A stretch of DNA of 64,000 bases from Chamaelirium japonicum (taxonomy: Eukaryota; Streptophyta; Magnoliopsida; Liliales; Melanthiaceae), in NCBI GenBank assembly GCA_947650365.1, contig OX393553.1, positions 67,885,716 to 67,949,715 on the forward strand, written 5' to 3'. The notes under the pieces were generated by a model, which did not search any database, was not told the DNA's origin, and saw nothing but the letters and a program-made list of their open reading frames with translations. Every line of letters starts with the position of its first letter. Position 1 is the first letter of the stretch. A program made the translations under genes and the position numbers. Shown piece after piece: positions 21,219-35,100 of this stretch.

Positions 21219-23103
21219 GCTTCCTGTGTTGAGTCTCATAGTTGAGCAGTTGCATGTGATAGACTGCACCGAAGCATCTCTCATTACCTTCTCTCAAGCA
21301 GAGAACTTCCCTACCCTAATGCAAGGGCATAGGAACTCCGATGAATCCCTTCCTGAAACGTTTGAATTTGACCCTGGGGCAAGTTCAAATAATTCTGGCA
21401 TGGATCAGCAAATGTACTGCAATAACATTCTTAATCACGTGGAGACTCAAAACTTACCAAACTATCTATTACCTACCAGTGATGCAAACATGATGTATAT
21501 GGATATATCTGATCAAGACAATGCAAGCTTGAGTATCTGGAGTCCAGGTGGACCTAGCTCTAGTGAACGATCACTAAATCGGGGCAGGCATAATGAAACG
21601 AAAATGGAGCACGAGTGGACATCTCTGACAATAAATGCAGGAGGTGGTACAAGGATAGAAGAAAGGCGTTTTGATGGAACTAACATGTTTTCTTTGGAAA
21701 ATGTGAACATAAACCTCAATAGCAGTCAGGTTGATGATGGACAACCATTTTCACAAAACTACAATTTGAATGATGTACCGCAGAATCAAGAACATAATGT
21801 AGGGAGTGTTGGTATAAGCAGTGAGGTTCCAGAATCAGGACAATGTCCTCATCCTATTTCAGGTATAATAAAATTTGAGTGTGCTCCATGTTCAAGTGGT
21901 TCTTCAAATCCTTGTATGAATTCGTCAGGTTGTGTAAGCTTTATGTCAGAAGATGGTGATGACAGACTGGGAAGTTCATTGGATGGTCGACGCCTAGCCT
22001 GCAAGAGGAAAACCACTGAAGGATTTCCTGGACAGACTTCGGCGAGTGGGAGTACAAGCTTCTTTCATCAAAATGAGAACAGATTATTGAATCCTGTTCC
22101 TGCAACTCATAGTGCCAGTGCTGGTATAAATTTACCCAGGTCATCTGATTTTTTATCTGACGCAAATTCTTCTGAGGAACAGTTGAACCCAAGATTGAGC
22201 ACCATTGTGAGAGGAATGGCTTCTGAATGCTATCCCTCTCCTAGTGTTGCAGGAAATCCAGAAGGCGCACACAGAAATTTCCGAATGAGATTCAACCCTG
22301 GACATCAACATGAGATATCCCCACCCAATTTATACACCCAAGGGAGTACTATTAGACGTTCTTGTGTTTGGTTGCCACATCAACCATCTTCCCTTGTCCC
22401 ATTTAATCAGTCACTGGAATCTAGGCCAGTAATTGCCAATCTAAATTTACAAAGCCAGCCTCACATAGCAGTTATTCCTGGTCTGCCTCGAAGTTTGCAC
22501 CCTTTCCCTTGGATTGGAGCTTCCAACTCAAGAATAGGAAGTTCATCAAATATCAGTTCAGAGGAAAGATTGATTGCTACAAGGGACGATACAAACTCAA
22601 GGAATTTTCCAAGAAGTAGCTTTTCCGAGCACTCATTGTTTATTCCCACAACCAATATTGGTTATGTGGTGCAAGACCCAACGAATTGGAGTTTGGAAAA
22701 TGCAAGTACAAGCATGCCCGGAAATGTGGTTCCTACTTCAAGAACTGGCACAAGCTCTGGGGTACATACTGTACATCCACCCATAGGACGAACCTGGGTA
22801 CCTCATCAAAATACTGTTACACAGTATCCCCGAAGCTTATCAGAGGTTGTTTGTCATTCCTTGTTTCCATCTGTTGGCTTTGATACTAGAGGTCAGAGCA
22901 GTAATTGTCCCTTACAACGTTCTGGTCACTCATCTACCTCACAGGAGATAGGTCACCAGTCTGCAGGTTTCCATGAACATCAGCAACCATACATGCGGTC
23001 AGCATTCTTTGTAGAAAGACAAAGTGATGGTGTTTTAGGTGCTCCTTTGTCAATGCATAGCCTGACAGCTGCTAGAGAGGGGAGACGCAGGATGATATCA
23101 GAG
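21219..23103 (+). other. Exon with translation start of the MBR-like gene
   Basis: The acceptor TTGTTGTGCAG ends at 21218 and the donor GAG|GTATAT is at 23104. The first 100 bases are open in the same frame, but the ATG at 21319 (MQGHRNS) is preferred because the family starts there. An in-frame ATG at 21208 lies in the intron side of the acceptor. The coding part is 595 codons. Confidence 0.8.
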
Positions 23104-26100
23104 GTATATTTTTGAGTCAATCTTAGTAAGCTTCACAATATTTTTCATCTAATGTTTAGTTTTCTTCAGAGTAGTCCTAGAATTTGTTTCAAGTGGGTCA
23201 TTTTCTTATTGTGTATCAATTATATTAAGAAATAGTTCCTTTCTTGGTATGAAATCGAATGGTATACATGTGATAGGTGGTGGTTCAAATACTGTAACAA
23301 TATTTTGTAGGTAACATGATGGAGCTTGTGGGGTTGTGTGTGAATATTATACACATGAACATTGAGTGGGGAGTGAGGGGGATCTTTTTTTGATTAAAAC
23401 TTGAAACCACGATAACACTAATGAGAGCCCCCTCACGGCACGAAATGACATCCGGAGTCGCTAACAAAAGCTAGCGACAATATCAAAGACGGAAGCGGTC
23501 TACTCTCGTCTAGGTAAACCAAAGCCTCTGTTAAGATGTATTAGCGTATATACATACACTCGGTATATATATGACTCACATGTACTCACCTTATATATTG
23601 GCTATTGGACTAATGAGAGATCTATTCTATTCTCTCCCCAAACCCTAGCTCTCTCTCTCTCTCTCTTCTCTCTTCCTCTAGGGTTTGTCACATGGTATCA
23701 GAGCAAGGTTGATCGCCGACGTCGTCAACGGCTCCCTTGTCTCCGTCAATCCAGTCTCCGTCAATTCAGATCCACTCCCCCGCTCGCCTCTGCGATCGCA
23801 CTCCACCGCCCGCAGATCAGCCCCGCTCGCGATCCTCCCGCGCGCACCGCTCGGACCCGCACCCCTGCGCGCGATCCAGGCCCGCGATTGCATTCCCGCG
23901 CACGATCCAGGCCCGCTATCCTCACGATCGCACTCCTACGCGCGATCAGCGCCCGCTCGCGATCCTCCAGCGCGTACCGCTCGAGACCCGCATCTCGCCT
24001 CTGCGATCGCCCTCCCGCCCGCAGCTCAGCGCCCGCTTGTGATCCTCCCGCGCGCGATCACACTCCCTCGCCCGCAGATCAGCCCCCGCTCGCCTCTGAT
24101 CCCTGTGCACACCCGCACTGCTCGCGGCCCTGCGCCCCGCACTGCACTGCTCGCGGCCCCGCACTGCCCGCGCCCCGAGCCCGCTCGCGATCCAGGCCCG
24201 CACCTAGCTCTTCGAGCCCTCTCTCTCTCCGGACATGTCCTCGACTTCCTCGATGACGACTCCGCCGTCTCATCCGGTGACTCCCTATGAGATTCCACAG
24301 GACTTCCTCCCGCTTGCCACCGACTTTCTTCTCCAAGAGGCCTCCGACTGGCCGGCATGGTCCGCCACGGTGGAATCCACCCTTGAGGGTCGCAATCTTC
24401 GCGGACACCTTGATGGATCTTCCACACTTTCTGTGTCCGATGCAGAATACGGTCCTTGGCGTCTTCGTGATCAACGCATCAAGGCCTACCTTGTTGCGTC
24501 TGTGGATCGTTCTCTTCGCCGGGACATGGTTGGGATTGCCACTTCTGCAGCGATTTGGGGTCATCTCACTGCTCGCTTTGTTGAGAAGAGTGGAGCACGT
24601 GAGTATCAGCTTCTCACACAGGCCCAGTCGGCACAGTAGGGAGAGTTGGCGGTTCAGTAGTTTTATTGTCAGATGCGTTCCTATTGGCGTGATCTTCAGG
24701 ATCTCGCTCCCGTTCCTGACTCGTCCTGTGCTGTTGAGTATCAGCTTTACCGGGAGCGCCTTCAGCTCTATCAGCTATTCGCTACCCTACAACCAGAGTT
24801 CAGTGCTCTGGCCGGTCAGCTTCTTCACCGGGACAGCCTTCCCCGTCTTGATGAGGTTGTGGCTGAGCTGGTCGCTGAGGAGACTCGTCTGCGTACTCTT
24901 GCCTCCAGGGTCTTACCTCTTCCATCCGGTCTTCAGGGTGTACTTGCTGCTGCTCTGCCACCAGTCTCCGGCCCCCCAGCTACTGTCTCTCATGGTAGAC
25001 CATTTTGCACTCACTGTCAGACACCGGGTCACTTCGTGGACACTTGCTTCTCCCTTCATCCAGAGAAGCGTCCTACCTACAGAGATCGAGGACGAGGACG
25101 AGCTCGAGGTCGTGGTCGCCCTGTTCCTACTGCTGCTGCTGCCTCTTCTGTCTCAGCTGACGAGCTACAGTCTATTCGTGAGGAACTAGCTCAGCTCAGA
25201 CTCTCTCAGCAGTCTGCCGCTACTCCTGGATTTTCCAGCGCCTCAGCTTTCTCTGCCTCTTCTGGTAGTCCCATCATTTGGATACTGGATTCGGGTGCCT
25301 CACAGCACATGACTCCGGATGCCTCCCTGCTCATTGCCTGTCAGCCTGCGACGCACCTACCACCGATCTACACTGCAGATGGTTCTCGCTTAGCCATCTC
25401 ACAGTCTGGATCTATTACCTCAGCCTCCGCCTCTGCTTGCCATCTCTCCTTATCCTCTGTGCTTCATGCTCCCACACTCCACATGCACCTGATTTCTGTT
25501 AGTGCTTTGTGTGACTCTGGCTGCTCTGTGACATTTACACCTTCTTCTTGTTCTGTGCAGGATCTACGTACTGGCCGACCGATTGGAGCAGGTCGTAGGG
25601 CAGGCGGACTTTACCAGATGGAGTTTCTTCACTCTTTGGATTCGTCATCATCTGGGTTTTGTGGAGTTGTCTCCCCTAATGCCGACCTGTGGCATAGGAG
25701 ACTAGGTCATGTGTCGGAACCGCGACTTAAGAGATTACTCCATTCTGGAGCTCTAGGTCGTGGTCCTTTTTCATCTTTATCTACTTGTACTGGCTGCAAG
25801 CTCGCAAAAGCTGCTGCCCTTCCTTTTTCATCCAGTACTTCTCAGAGCTCTGCTCCTTTTGATCTGGTTCACTCTGGATATCTGGGGCCCCTCTCCTCTC
25901 CCTTCTATGACAGGGTATTTATATTATGTCTCGTTTGTGGATGATTATAGTCGCTACACGTGGGTCTACCTTCTTCGTCGTCGATCGGATATCCTCCAAG
26001 TCTATAAGGACTTCACCTTCATGATTCACATGCAGTTTAGTCGGTGCATTAAGATCTTTCGATCTGATTGTGCCCTTGAGTATCTATCTCACGCTATGCG

Positions 26101-29100
26101 CAGCCTTATTCAGTCCTATATGACTATTTTTCAGCACTTGTGTTCTCACATCCACGAGCAGAATGGCGTTGCTGAGCGCAAGCATCGCCATATTCTTGCG
26201 ACTACTCGTGCTCTCCTTCTTTTTGGTTCTGTTCCTCAGCGCTTATGGGCTGAGGCTCTCCTCACCTCCGTCCAGCTCATTAACATCACTCCTTCGTCGG
26301 TTCTTCCGGACGACTTATCTCCTCATGAGCGTCTCCTCTCTACCACTCCTGACTACAGCCCTCTTCGCATTTTTGGATGCACTTGTTTTGTTCTTCTTCC
26401 TCTCCATGAGCGCACGAAGCTGTCTGCTCAGGAAGCTAAGTGCATTCTTCTTGGGATCAGTACTGAGCACAAGGGATACCGCTGCTATGACCTTGTTGCT
26501 CGACGCTTGCGTATCTCTCGACACGTCTCCTTTGTCAAGGATATGCCCTACTACTCTCCTGAAGCTCAGGATCTCACCTTTCTCGAGGTTTCTTCTCCTC
26601 CATCATCGACACCTATGCCTTCCTCGTCGGCCTCTCTAGTTCCTCCGGCTCCGTCGGCTCCTTCCCCACCACTAGCTCTCTCGGCACCACTGGCCCCTTT
26701 GCCAGTTGTTTCCCCAGTGTCTCCAGAGGACTTCTCCGAGGCTTCCTCTTCTATGCCCGTGCCTCTCTCTCCTCCCCGAGTTGTCTCTCCTTTTCCTCAG
26801 GTCTACTCTCGCCGGCCTACCCCTGTGTCTCCGTGTCCTTCCTTCTCCGTGGATGCCGGCTCCCCTACTGTTGAGGTTACTCCTAGTTTTTCGCCTCCTG
26901 TGCCTGCTCCGTTATTGCCAGTCGTGGATCTAGGCCCGCCTCGCTACCCTCAGTGCCAGCATCACCAGCCTGATCGTTTTAGCCACGACACTGGGTCTCC
27001 TGATCGTTTTGGTTTTGCCTCTGTCTGCAGTTACTCGCCTCAGTTTACTGCCTTTCTTACTGCTGTGCACGCAGATCAGGAGCCCCGATCCTACTCTGAG
27101 GCAGTTCAGTTTCCTCAGTGGCGTCAGGCTATGGATGAGGAGTTTCAGGCCTTTCAGCAGACTCAGACCTGGGATGTTGTCCCTCTGCCCTCGAGCGTTC
27201 AGCCTGTCAGTTGCAAGTGGATTTATAAGGTCAAGCACCGCCCTGATGGATCCATTGAGCGTCACAAGGCTCGGGTGGTGGCTCGTGGCTTTACTCAAGA
27301 GTATGGCGTTGACTACGAGGAGACCTTTGCTCCGGTGGCTCAGATGACCACCGTTCGCACTCTTCTGGCGGTTGCAGCTGTTCATCGATGGGCCCTTCTT
27401 CAGATGGACGTGAAAAATGCCTTTCTTCACGGTGACCTGTCTGAGACTGTCTACATGACTCCTGGTCTCTGTGTTCCTTCTCAGCACGTGTGTCGTCTTC
27501 GTCGGGTCATTTATGGGCTCAAGCAAGCTCCTCGTGCCTGGTTTGAGCGGTTTCGCCGTGCTGGCAGGGAACTTGGTTACTTGGAGAGCAGTCAGGACCA
27601 CTCTCTGTTTGTCAGGTCGTCCCCGCAGGGCCGGGCGATTCTACTGTTATACGTGGACGACATGATCATCACTGGAGATGACTTTGCTGCGATTGCTAGT
27701 CTTCAGCAGCACTTGAGGAACCAATTTCAGATTAAGGATTTGGGTACGCTTCGCTACTTTCTTGGTCTTGAGGTAGCATACAGTGCAGATGGCATTCCGC
27801 TCTCTCAGCAAAAGTACCTTTCAGACATCCTTAGTCGTGCTGCCCTCACAGATAACCGCACAGTAGACACCTCTCTTGAGCTTCACTCGAAGCTACGTCC
27901 TACAGATGGAGTTCCTTTTTCAGATCCCACTCGGTACAGGCAGATTGTGGGACAGCTCGTCTATCTCTGCATCACTCGGCCTGACATTGCACACGCTGTC
28001 AGCATTGTCAGTCAGTTTGTTGCAGCTCCACACTCAGTTCACTACGGTGCTCTTCTTCGGATCCTCCGGTATCTCAGAGGGACAGTTACTCGCTCTTTGT
28101 TTCTGTCGTCGTCCTCCTCTCTCAGACTTCGAGCCTACTCAGATGCAGACTGGGCTGGAGATCCGACTACACGCCGCTCCACCACTGGTTACTGTTTGTT
28201 TCTCGGCGACTCTTTGATATCCTGGCGCAGCAAGAAGCAGAAAGTGATGTCTCTCTCTAGCACTGAGGCTGAGTACAGGGCCATGGCCTCCACGACTAAG
28301 GAGATAGTTTACCTTCGACGTCTCCTCAGTGATCTCAGTGTTGCTTTCTCTGAGCCTACTCCACTTCACTGTGATAACCGGAGTGCTATTCAGATTGCTA
28401 GCAATCCGGTTTTTCATGAAAGGACAAAGCACATCGAGATTGACTGTCACTTCGTCCGACAGGAGTATGAGGCCATGACAATCTCACTACCTTTCATTCC
28501 CTCATCAGAGCAGATCGCAGACTTCTTCACGAAGTCACATCCTACACCACGTTTTCGGTCTTTGATTACCAAACTCTTGGTGCATGATCCACCCTGAGTT
28601 TGAGGGGGGGTGTTAAGATGTATTAGTGTATATACATACACTCAGTATATATATGACTCACATGTACTCACCTTATATATTTGCTATTGGCCTAATGAGA
28701 GATCTATTCAATTCTCTCCCCAAACCCTAGCTCTCTCTCTCTCTCTCTCTCTTCTCTCTTCCTCTAGGGTTTGTCACAGCCTCAAAGCAACATAATATCA
28801 AACACAAAACATACGCTTGAGGCTTTAGTCTCACACACAGAAAATGGATCAAACACTTGTGCTCGCAAAACATAAAGAACTCAACTCATCCTTACATGGT
28901 GACTTTACATGGCAAACGCATACAAGGCCATGGTTTTCAATTTCGGTTTTGTGTCGGGTTTCGATCCAAGCCTAAATCAAAATTTTGACCGAAATTGACT
29001 GAAATTTATAGTTCCGTTCCGAAAGCTGAAACCGAAATTGATCAAAATTTGACCGAAAGTATACCCTCATTTCATTTTGGTCCTGATCAAAATCGAAATA

Positions 29101-32100
29101 TTTCACCGAAATTTGAAACCATGTACAAGGCCTTAGCAATTTGCAATGAACGTAAAGCATGCAAAGGATTTTTTTACGTGGAATTCCAATCGGTAAAACC
29201 CTCTTTGAGCGGAGCACGGCTATCCTCCAAATCCACTAGAGCATAAAGTGAATTATGCAAATATCTTGAACATACTCTCGACGCGTACAAACCTAAGCAA
29301 CCCTCGAATCCATGATGATGTTGATGTCGGACTCCCTCGGCCACATCCTATCGCCCGCCACTCCCCTTCAGACTATTGATGATAATTCGACCTCGTTTGA
29401 CCTCCATTGTAGACGTCTCTAGCGGATTCAATGTATAAAGATCTTCTTGATCGCCAAGTACCCCCTTTTTCACGAGGAGAGCACACCTCACCAATCGACG
29501 GCACAAATGGCGAGATCCCCAAACCAAGAGAGTTTGGTGGAGATGGAGGGAGAAAGGACTTCAACTCGAAGCTATCGGTGATGGAGGCTCATATCCTCTT
29601 CAATGAGAATCATCAAATGGATGATTCAATTCAAGGATGCATTCCCATTAAAGACGTATTCAGATTTGATAAGAAATCAAAGAGCCATCGTAACTTCGTG
29701 TAAGAAGGGATGGACTAGATGAGCTCCAAGCCCTAGGAAAACCCATGCAACTCTATCATCTCTTGTTGGCATGAGAGGGATAAAATTGGCAATTGGGTGA
29801 GCTCCCATTGAAATACCTAGGGCTCCAGATTCATAAAAGGTGTTTGCCTAAAAACTCTTGCCATGCTCTTATTCAGAAAATCAAAAAGAGACTCGCGGGT
29901 TGGAAGAGACATCTATTCCTTGGGGGAGACTAACCCTCGTGAATTTAGTTCTCTCAATAATCTCGACCCACTTCCTATAGTTTTACTCCTTCCCAACGTG
30001 GGTGATTAAGAAGATAGACAAATTAAGACGAAACTTCCTCTAAAAGGGGCCAGATGGTTTATTGGGATTGTATCCCCTTATCCGCTGGGGCTCTGTCTGC
30101 AAGTCCAAAGCCAAGATGGTCAGGGTATTTTAAACCTGAAAGACTTCTATCAAGCGATGTTAGGGAAGTGGTGGTGAAAGCTTCAGACCACTCCAGGGGA
30201 CTCTTGCAGTGCAGTACTAATCAACATTTACTTTCGGAGGTTGTCTCCGTTGCACACCAGATCTTGATCTTTAGGTTTAATTTCACTTTCTGGAAAGGGA
30301 TAATGAATATATCGAAGATGTTTTGTTGTGGGAACATGTTGATTTTGGGCAACGGTTCTCAGGTGTGGCTCTGGGAAGACATTTGGCTCGATGACATCCT
30401 ACTCGGCACTCTCTTCTACGAGCTCTTCGATCTAGCTCCGAACAAGATGACAACAATCAAGGTTCTAAAAAGCGCTAGGCGCTCGTCTGGCGGCAGGGGG
30501 CCGCCTAGCGCCTAGGCGTTTTGCATTTTTTAATTATTTTAATTATTATTTTGATATTATATAATATATATATATATATATGTGTTTAAAAATTAATATA
30601 AGTTCAAGATTATCCCAAACCATTATTTTAAAGAACAAGTATATAACCATAATTCAAGATTGAGTGATTAACAAGAACAAAAGCAAACATGGTCCGCCTG
30701 GCCAGCCTCAGCCCGCCTGGTCCGCCTGGCCAGCCTGAGCTCTCCTAGACCGCCTTGCCCCGCCTAGACCGCCGCCTAGCTCCGCCTAGCTCCGCCTGGG
30801 AGCTTGGCCGCCTTTCTAGAGCGCCTAGGGCCTAGGCCTAGGCGGCCGCCTGGGCCGCTTTTTAGAACACTAGCAACAATTAGGTCACATGTGAGAATTT
30901 GTGCCTCAATTATGGAGTGGCAACCAAGATTTACCTTTCTCTTCCCCAGAGACCTTCTTGGTTAGCTAGGTGTGTTAATGAACATTCTGCAACCTATTTG
31001 CCTCACTTCAAGCCTTGACATATCAAGCTGGATATGACAAATTTTGGGGACTTTCTTAATGAAGACTTTTTACAACTTCCTCAGCCTTGGTGTAACTAAG
31101 TGCTCGGTATATGTGGAAGAGGAGTGCTCTTCTAAAGCGAAGGTCTTTGTGCGATTAGCATATTTGGATAAGATTTTTACAAAAGTAAATCTACTTAAGA
31201 GGAACTTCTCGGGTTTATCAGATCCCTCATCCTCGTTCTACAACTCATGAGACCACAGACCATGTGCTAGTCAGATGTATTTTCTCTCGTCAGATCTGGA
31301 AGTACTTCAAAGATAATCTACCTATCCTGCATCACCTATCATCTATTCGTTCCCTGTGGGGGAAGTGGAGGAAGAGAAGAATCAGACCAACCTACAGAAA
31401 AGCATGTGACATCACATCGGTAGCTATCTGTTGGAGCATCTGGTTGGCACAGAATGTGAGAGTTTTCCAGCGAAAGACCTTAATACCGGAGGAGATCACA
31501 GAGAGGATAGTCCCTGATCCATTTGTGGCTGATGCACCAGGAGCCTGGGGTTAAATCATTTTTGTTGAACTTGTACTTTTTGGGATTTTCTTTTTTCGTT
31601 TCTCTTCTTGTACATTGTTTTTTGTAAATCTATAAACTGGTAGTGGTCTAGGCCGAACCCTCCCTTCTGCATCTTGAGGGATTTCTAAAAAAAAAAGATT
31701 TTGTGATAATTACAGCTGGCCTAAAAGCCAAGTTCTATGAGGACAATGAAATACTAGAGGCAATAGACACATAAGAGGGAGCAATATTTAAGAAGCATTG
31801 GGGGACAAATAGCATCTGTTTGTCGTGCATGTACATATGTTGGAGTTGCTCATAAGTTTATATATTTAGGCTTAAAAGAAGGGAATAGGGTGCATGGTCC
31901 TTCCGACTTGCCAACCGAGGTTCTAAAAAGCGCTAGGCGCTAGTCGGGCGGTGGGGGTCCGCCTAGGCAGCCTAGGCGGCGTCTAGGTGTTTTGCCTTTT
32001 TTTTTAAAATTATTTTAATTATTTTTTTGATATTATATAATATATATATATGTTTAAAAATTAATATAAGTTCAAGATTATCCCAAACCATTATTTTAAA

Positions 32101-35100
32101 GAACAAGTATATAATCATAATTCAAGATTGAGTGATTAACAAGAACAAAAGCAAACATGGTCAGCCTGGCCAGTCTTAGCCCGCCTGGCCTGTCTATCCT
32201 GTCTGGCCAGCCTTAACCCACCTGGTCCGCCTGGCTAATTTGATCTCGCCTGGCCCGTCTAGGCAGCCGCCTTGGCCCGTCTAGCTCCGCCTGGGAGCTT
32301 GGCCGCTTTTCTGGAGCTCCTAGGACCTAGTCGAGGCGGTGAGGGGCCGCCTAGCTCTTAGGCGATCGCATGGGCCGTTTTTTAGAACACTGTTGCCAAC
32401 ACGCTAGTCCTCTCTTCAAATCAAGTATCACGTGGCAATTTTTAACCGGGGTTAGGGATTGGACAAGGTGGGTTCACCCTTCCTAACAATGATTATGAAA
32501 AAAAATGATGCGGGAGCATCTGAGTTGTCCATATGTTTCAGCATCCCGATGGACCGACGACGTGACCCGATTTGGCAAGCAATCTTAAGTTAATAATTTT
32601 GGGGTTAATAAATGCTGAAATTTATATTTTTGAAATAAAATCTTAATTTCGGGATAAAATACTATTTTTATTCCGAAGTTATTATTTTAATCCAAAAATA
32701 TTTGATTTTCGGATTTATTAATTATTGAATTTAATTATAGGATTTAGGGTAAGATTTGATGATATTTCGGTAAGATTAGATGGTATTTAATTATGATATT
32801 TTGGACAGGATTTGATTTGATTCAAATCTTCTAAAATTTAAAGGTTGTTATTATGATAAGATTTGATTTGAATCAAATATATCATTATGAGGTTATTGTT
32901 TCCATTTTTTTGAATTTGGTTGTAAGCTTATTTAAAGGCCCAAGTATGATGAATAAAAGGGATTGAATGATGATAAAAAATGACAATATTTTGCTTTTGA
33001 TTCCTGTGAGAGGTTGCGTATTGCATTCCTAAGAGAGGATCGAAGAGCGAGAGGCTCATCGGCATGAGGTCGGAGTATCGTCGGTGCGAGGTCGACAACC
33101 CCCTTCATCCTTCCATCCCCTTCCCTACGCTGTCGCCACGATCATGCTGCATCAAATTTGGTATCAGAGCGGCTCTTGACGGTTTTTCTTTTGTTGAGTG
33201 ATCCGTCGAGATTTTCGTCAGCAGTTGACATCACCGCTCCACTTGTATTCATATCCGCATCTCGCTGGTACTTCGTCTTCCTCACACCCCACCCCATTAC
33301 ACCATAAAAAATAGGGAAAAGAGTCCATCGTCGCCCCACCACTAGATTCGCCCTATCTCCGACTCGGCATCTTCATTGAGCCATATCTCTTGATTCATTC
33401 ACCGGAATTCGTCGGGCTAAATACTAAACTTGCATGATTTTTCGAGCCGGATCCACTCCTGCCTTATGTGCCACCGTCCAATCATCCCAGCACTACAGAA
33501 TTATGACTCTACCCCTGATCACCATGTACCATAGGACCGTCCTCTATGCAAACCTTCTAAAGTGGGAGGGCACAGTTCAGATTCTATATCCTTCCGCCCG
33601 CTTTGAGCTTACATCTATTGCATGAATCAAGTGTCGAGCCGATAAACTATCATTTGCCGCTAACCCATTTATCCTGTGGTTTCTACATCAAAATGAGATT
33701 GAGTAAGAGAAGTTTGACGATGTTATGCAACTAATAGATGAGATCATACAAGAGACGAAGTACAAGCAGATGCGAAGCAAAAGAAGAGTTCGTTCTACTT
33801 TGAAACATTCGCCACTTACAACGCCTTCGTTAGCTGTTTCTCTACCGCTTGTGCCACTGCTTGCGGTGTATGCACTGTCGGTCCTACCTCCACCTCCAGT
33901 GGAACCACTCCCTACTATCGCGCTTTCAGTGGGGCCTTCACCAGAGCCTATTCTTGAGCGCCCGACGTCACCAGTGTTTGCACTTCCAGAGGAGCTATCA
34001 CTTCCAGCGGTTGATTTCTATGGGCATGCCCTTTAGCCCATGGATTTTTTTGGAGTAGACCGACCACCAGAGGATTTGTCATTTCCCCAGCAGTACTTGG
34101 GCATTGCCTCTTCTGGGTATCCCTGTCAGCTTGCCATAGTGGTCGCCTTCTTTAGCATACGCCAACTCTTCTTCGACTCTTGGTCTCCGATCGACGACAA
34201 TCACACTTTCTCGTGGGATCCAGGAGTTTGCTACGGTGTGACACGATAACATTTTTTGGGCTTACATCATCAGCTGCAGATTCAAGCGACTAGACGACTT
34301 TATAGAACTCGAGGTCGAGTTCTTTCAAAGTCAGGAAGTATGATGCGGGGGCATCTGGGTCGTCCGTACGTTTCAGCACCCCGATGGACCGACGATGTGA
34401 CCCGATTTGGCATGCAATTAATAAGTTAATAATTTTGGGGTTAATAAATGCTGAAATTTATATTTTTGAAATAAAATCTTAATTTCGGAATAAAATACTA
34501 TTTTTATTCCGAAGTTATTATTTTAATCTGAAAATATTTGTTTTCGGATTTATTAATTATGGAATTTAATTATAGGATTTCGGGTAAGATTTGATGATAT
34601 TTCGGTAAGATTAGATGATATTTAATTATGAGATTTCGGGCAAGATTTGATTTGATTCAAATCTTCTAAAATAAGGGTTGTTATTATAGTAAGATTTAAT
34701 TTAAATCCAATCTATCATTATGAGGTTGTTATTGTTTTTTATTTGTTTGAATTTGGTTGTCAGCCTATTTAAAGGCCTAAGTATGATAAATAAAAGGGAT
34801 TGAATGATGATAAAAAAATGGCAATATTTTGTTTTTGATTCATGTGAGAGGTTTGGTACTGCGTTCCTAAGAGATGATCGAAGAGCGAGAGGCTCGCCGG
34901 TGTGAGGTCGGAGTATTGTCGGTGCGAGGCCGACAACCCTCTTTGCCCTTCCATCCCCTCCCCTACGCTGTCACGGTGTTGCCACGATTGTGTTGCATTA
35001 AAAAATTTGAAAAAAAAATATGCCAAGTGGCATTTTTAGCTTAACCATAGCAAGGGGTATTTACGTGCTACAGTTTACCGTTAAATTTGTTGATCGTTGA

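Larger units (their letters stand above)
23529..28778 (+). mobile_element. Copia-type LTR retrotransposon 2, full length but mutated
   Basis: Short LTRs (164 and 168 bp) start TGTTAAGATG and end TGTCACA. They are flanked by a perfect 5-bp duplication GCCTC (23524-23528 and 28779-28783). A Met-type primer site, a full Copia domain order and a purine tract are all present. It is in the same orientation as the host gene and sits inside its second intron. By eye the LTRs differ by five substitutions plus CT-repeat length, suggesting a fairly recent insertion. Two stops and one frameshift disable the polyprotein. Confidence 0.95.
32506..35000 (+). mobile_element. Short non-autonomous LTR retrotransposon (TRIM/LARD-like)
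   Basis: Direct repeats at 32506-33154 and 34341-35000 begin TGATGCGGG. The left ends TGCATCA, the right TGCATTA. A TGGTATCAGAGC primer site follows the left repeat at 33159. Flanks are AAAAA on both sides, compatible with a 5-bp duplication but also with chance. The inside is about 1.2 kb and encodes nothing I recognise; a Pro-rich frame at 33725-34036 has no family match by eye. Confidence 0.8.

Noticed and set aside
23685-24290. 201-residue Arg/Pro/Ala-rich frame
   Set aside because: It covers the GC-rich repetitive leader of Copia 2 and overlaps the Gag start in another frame.
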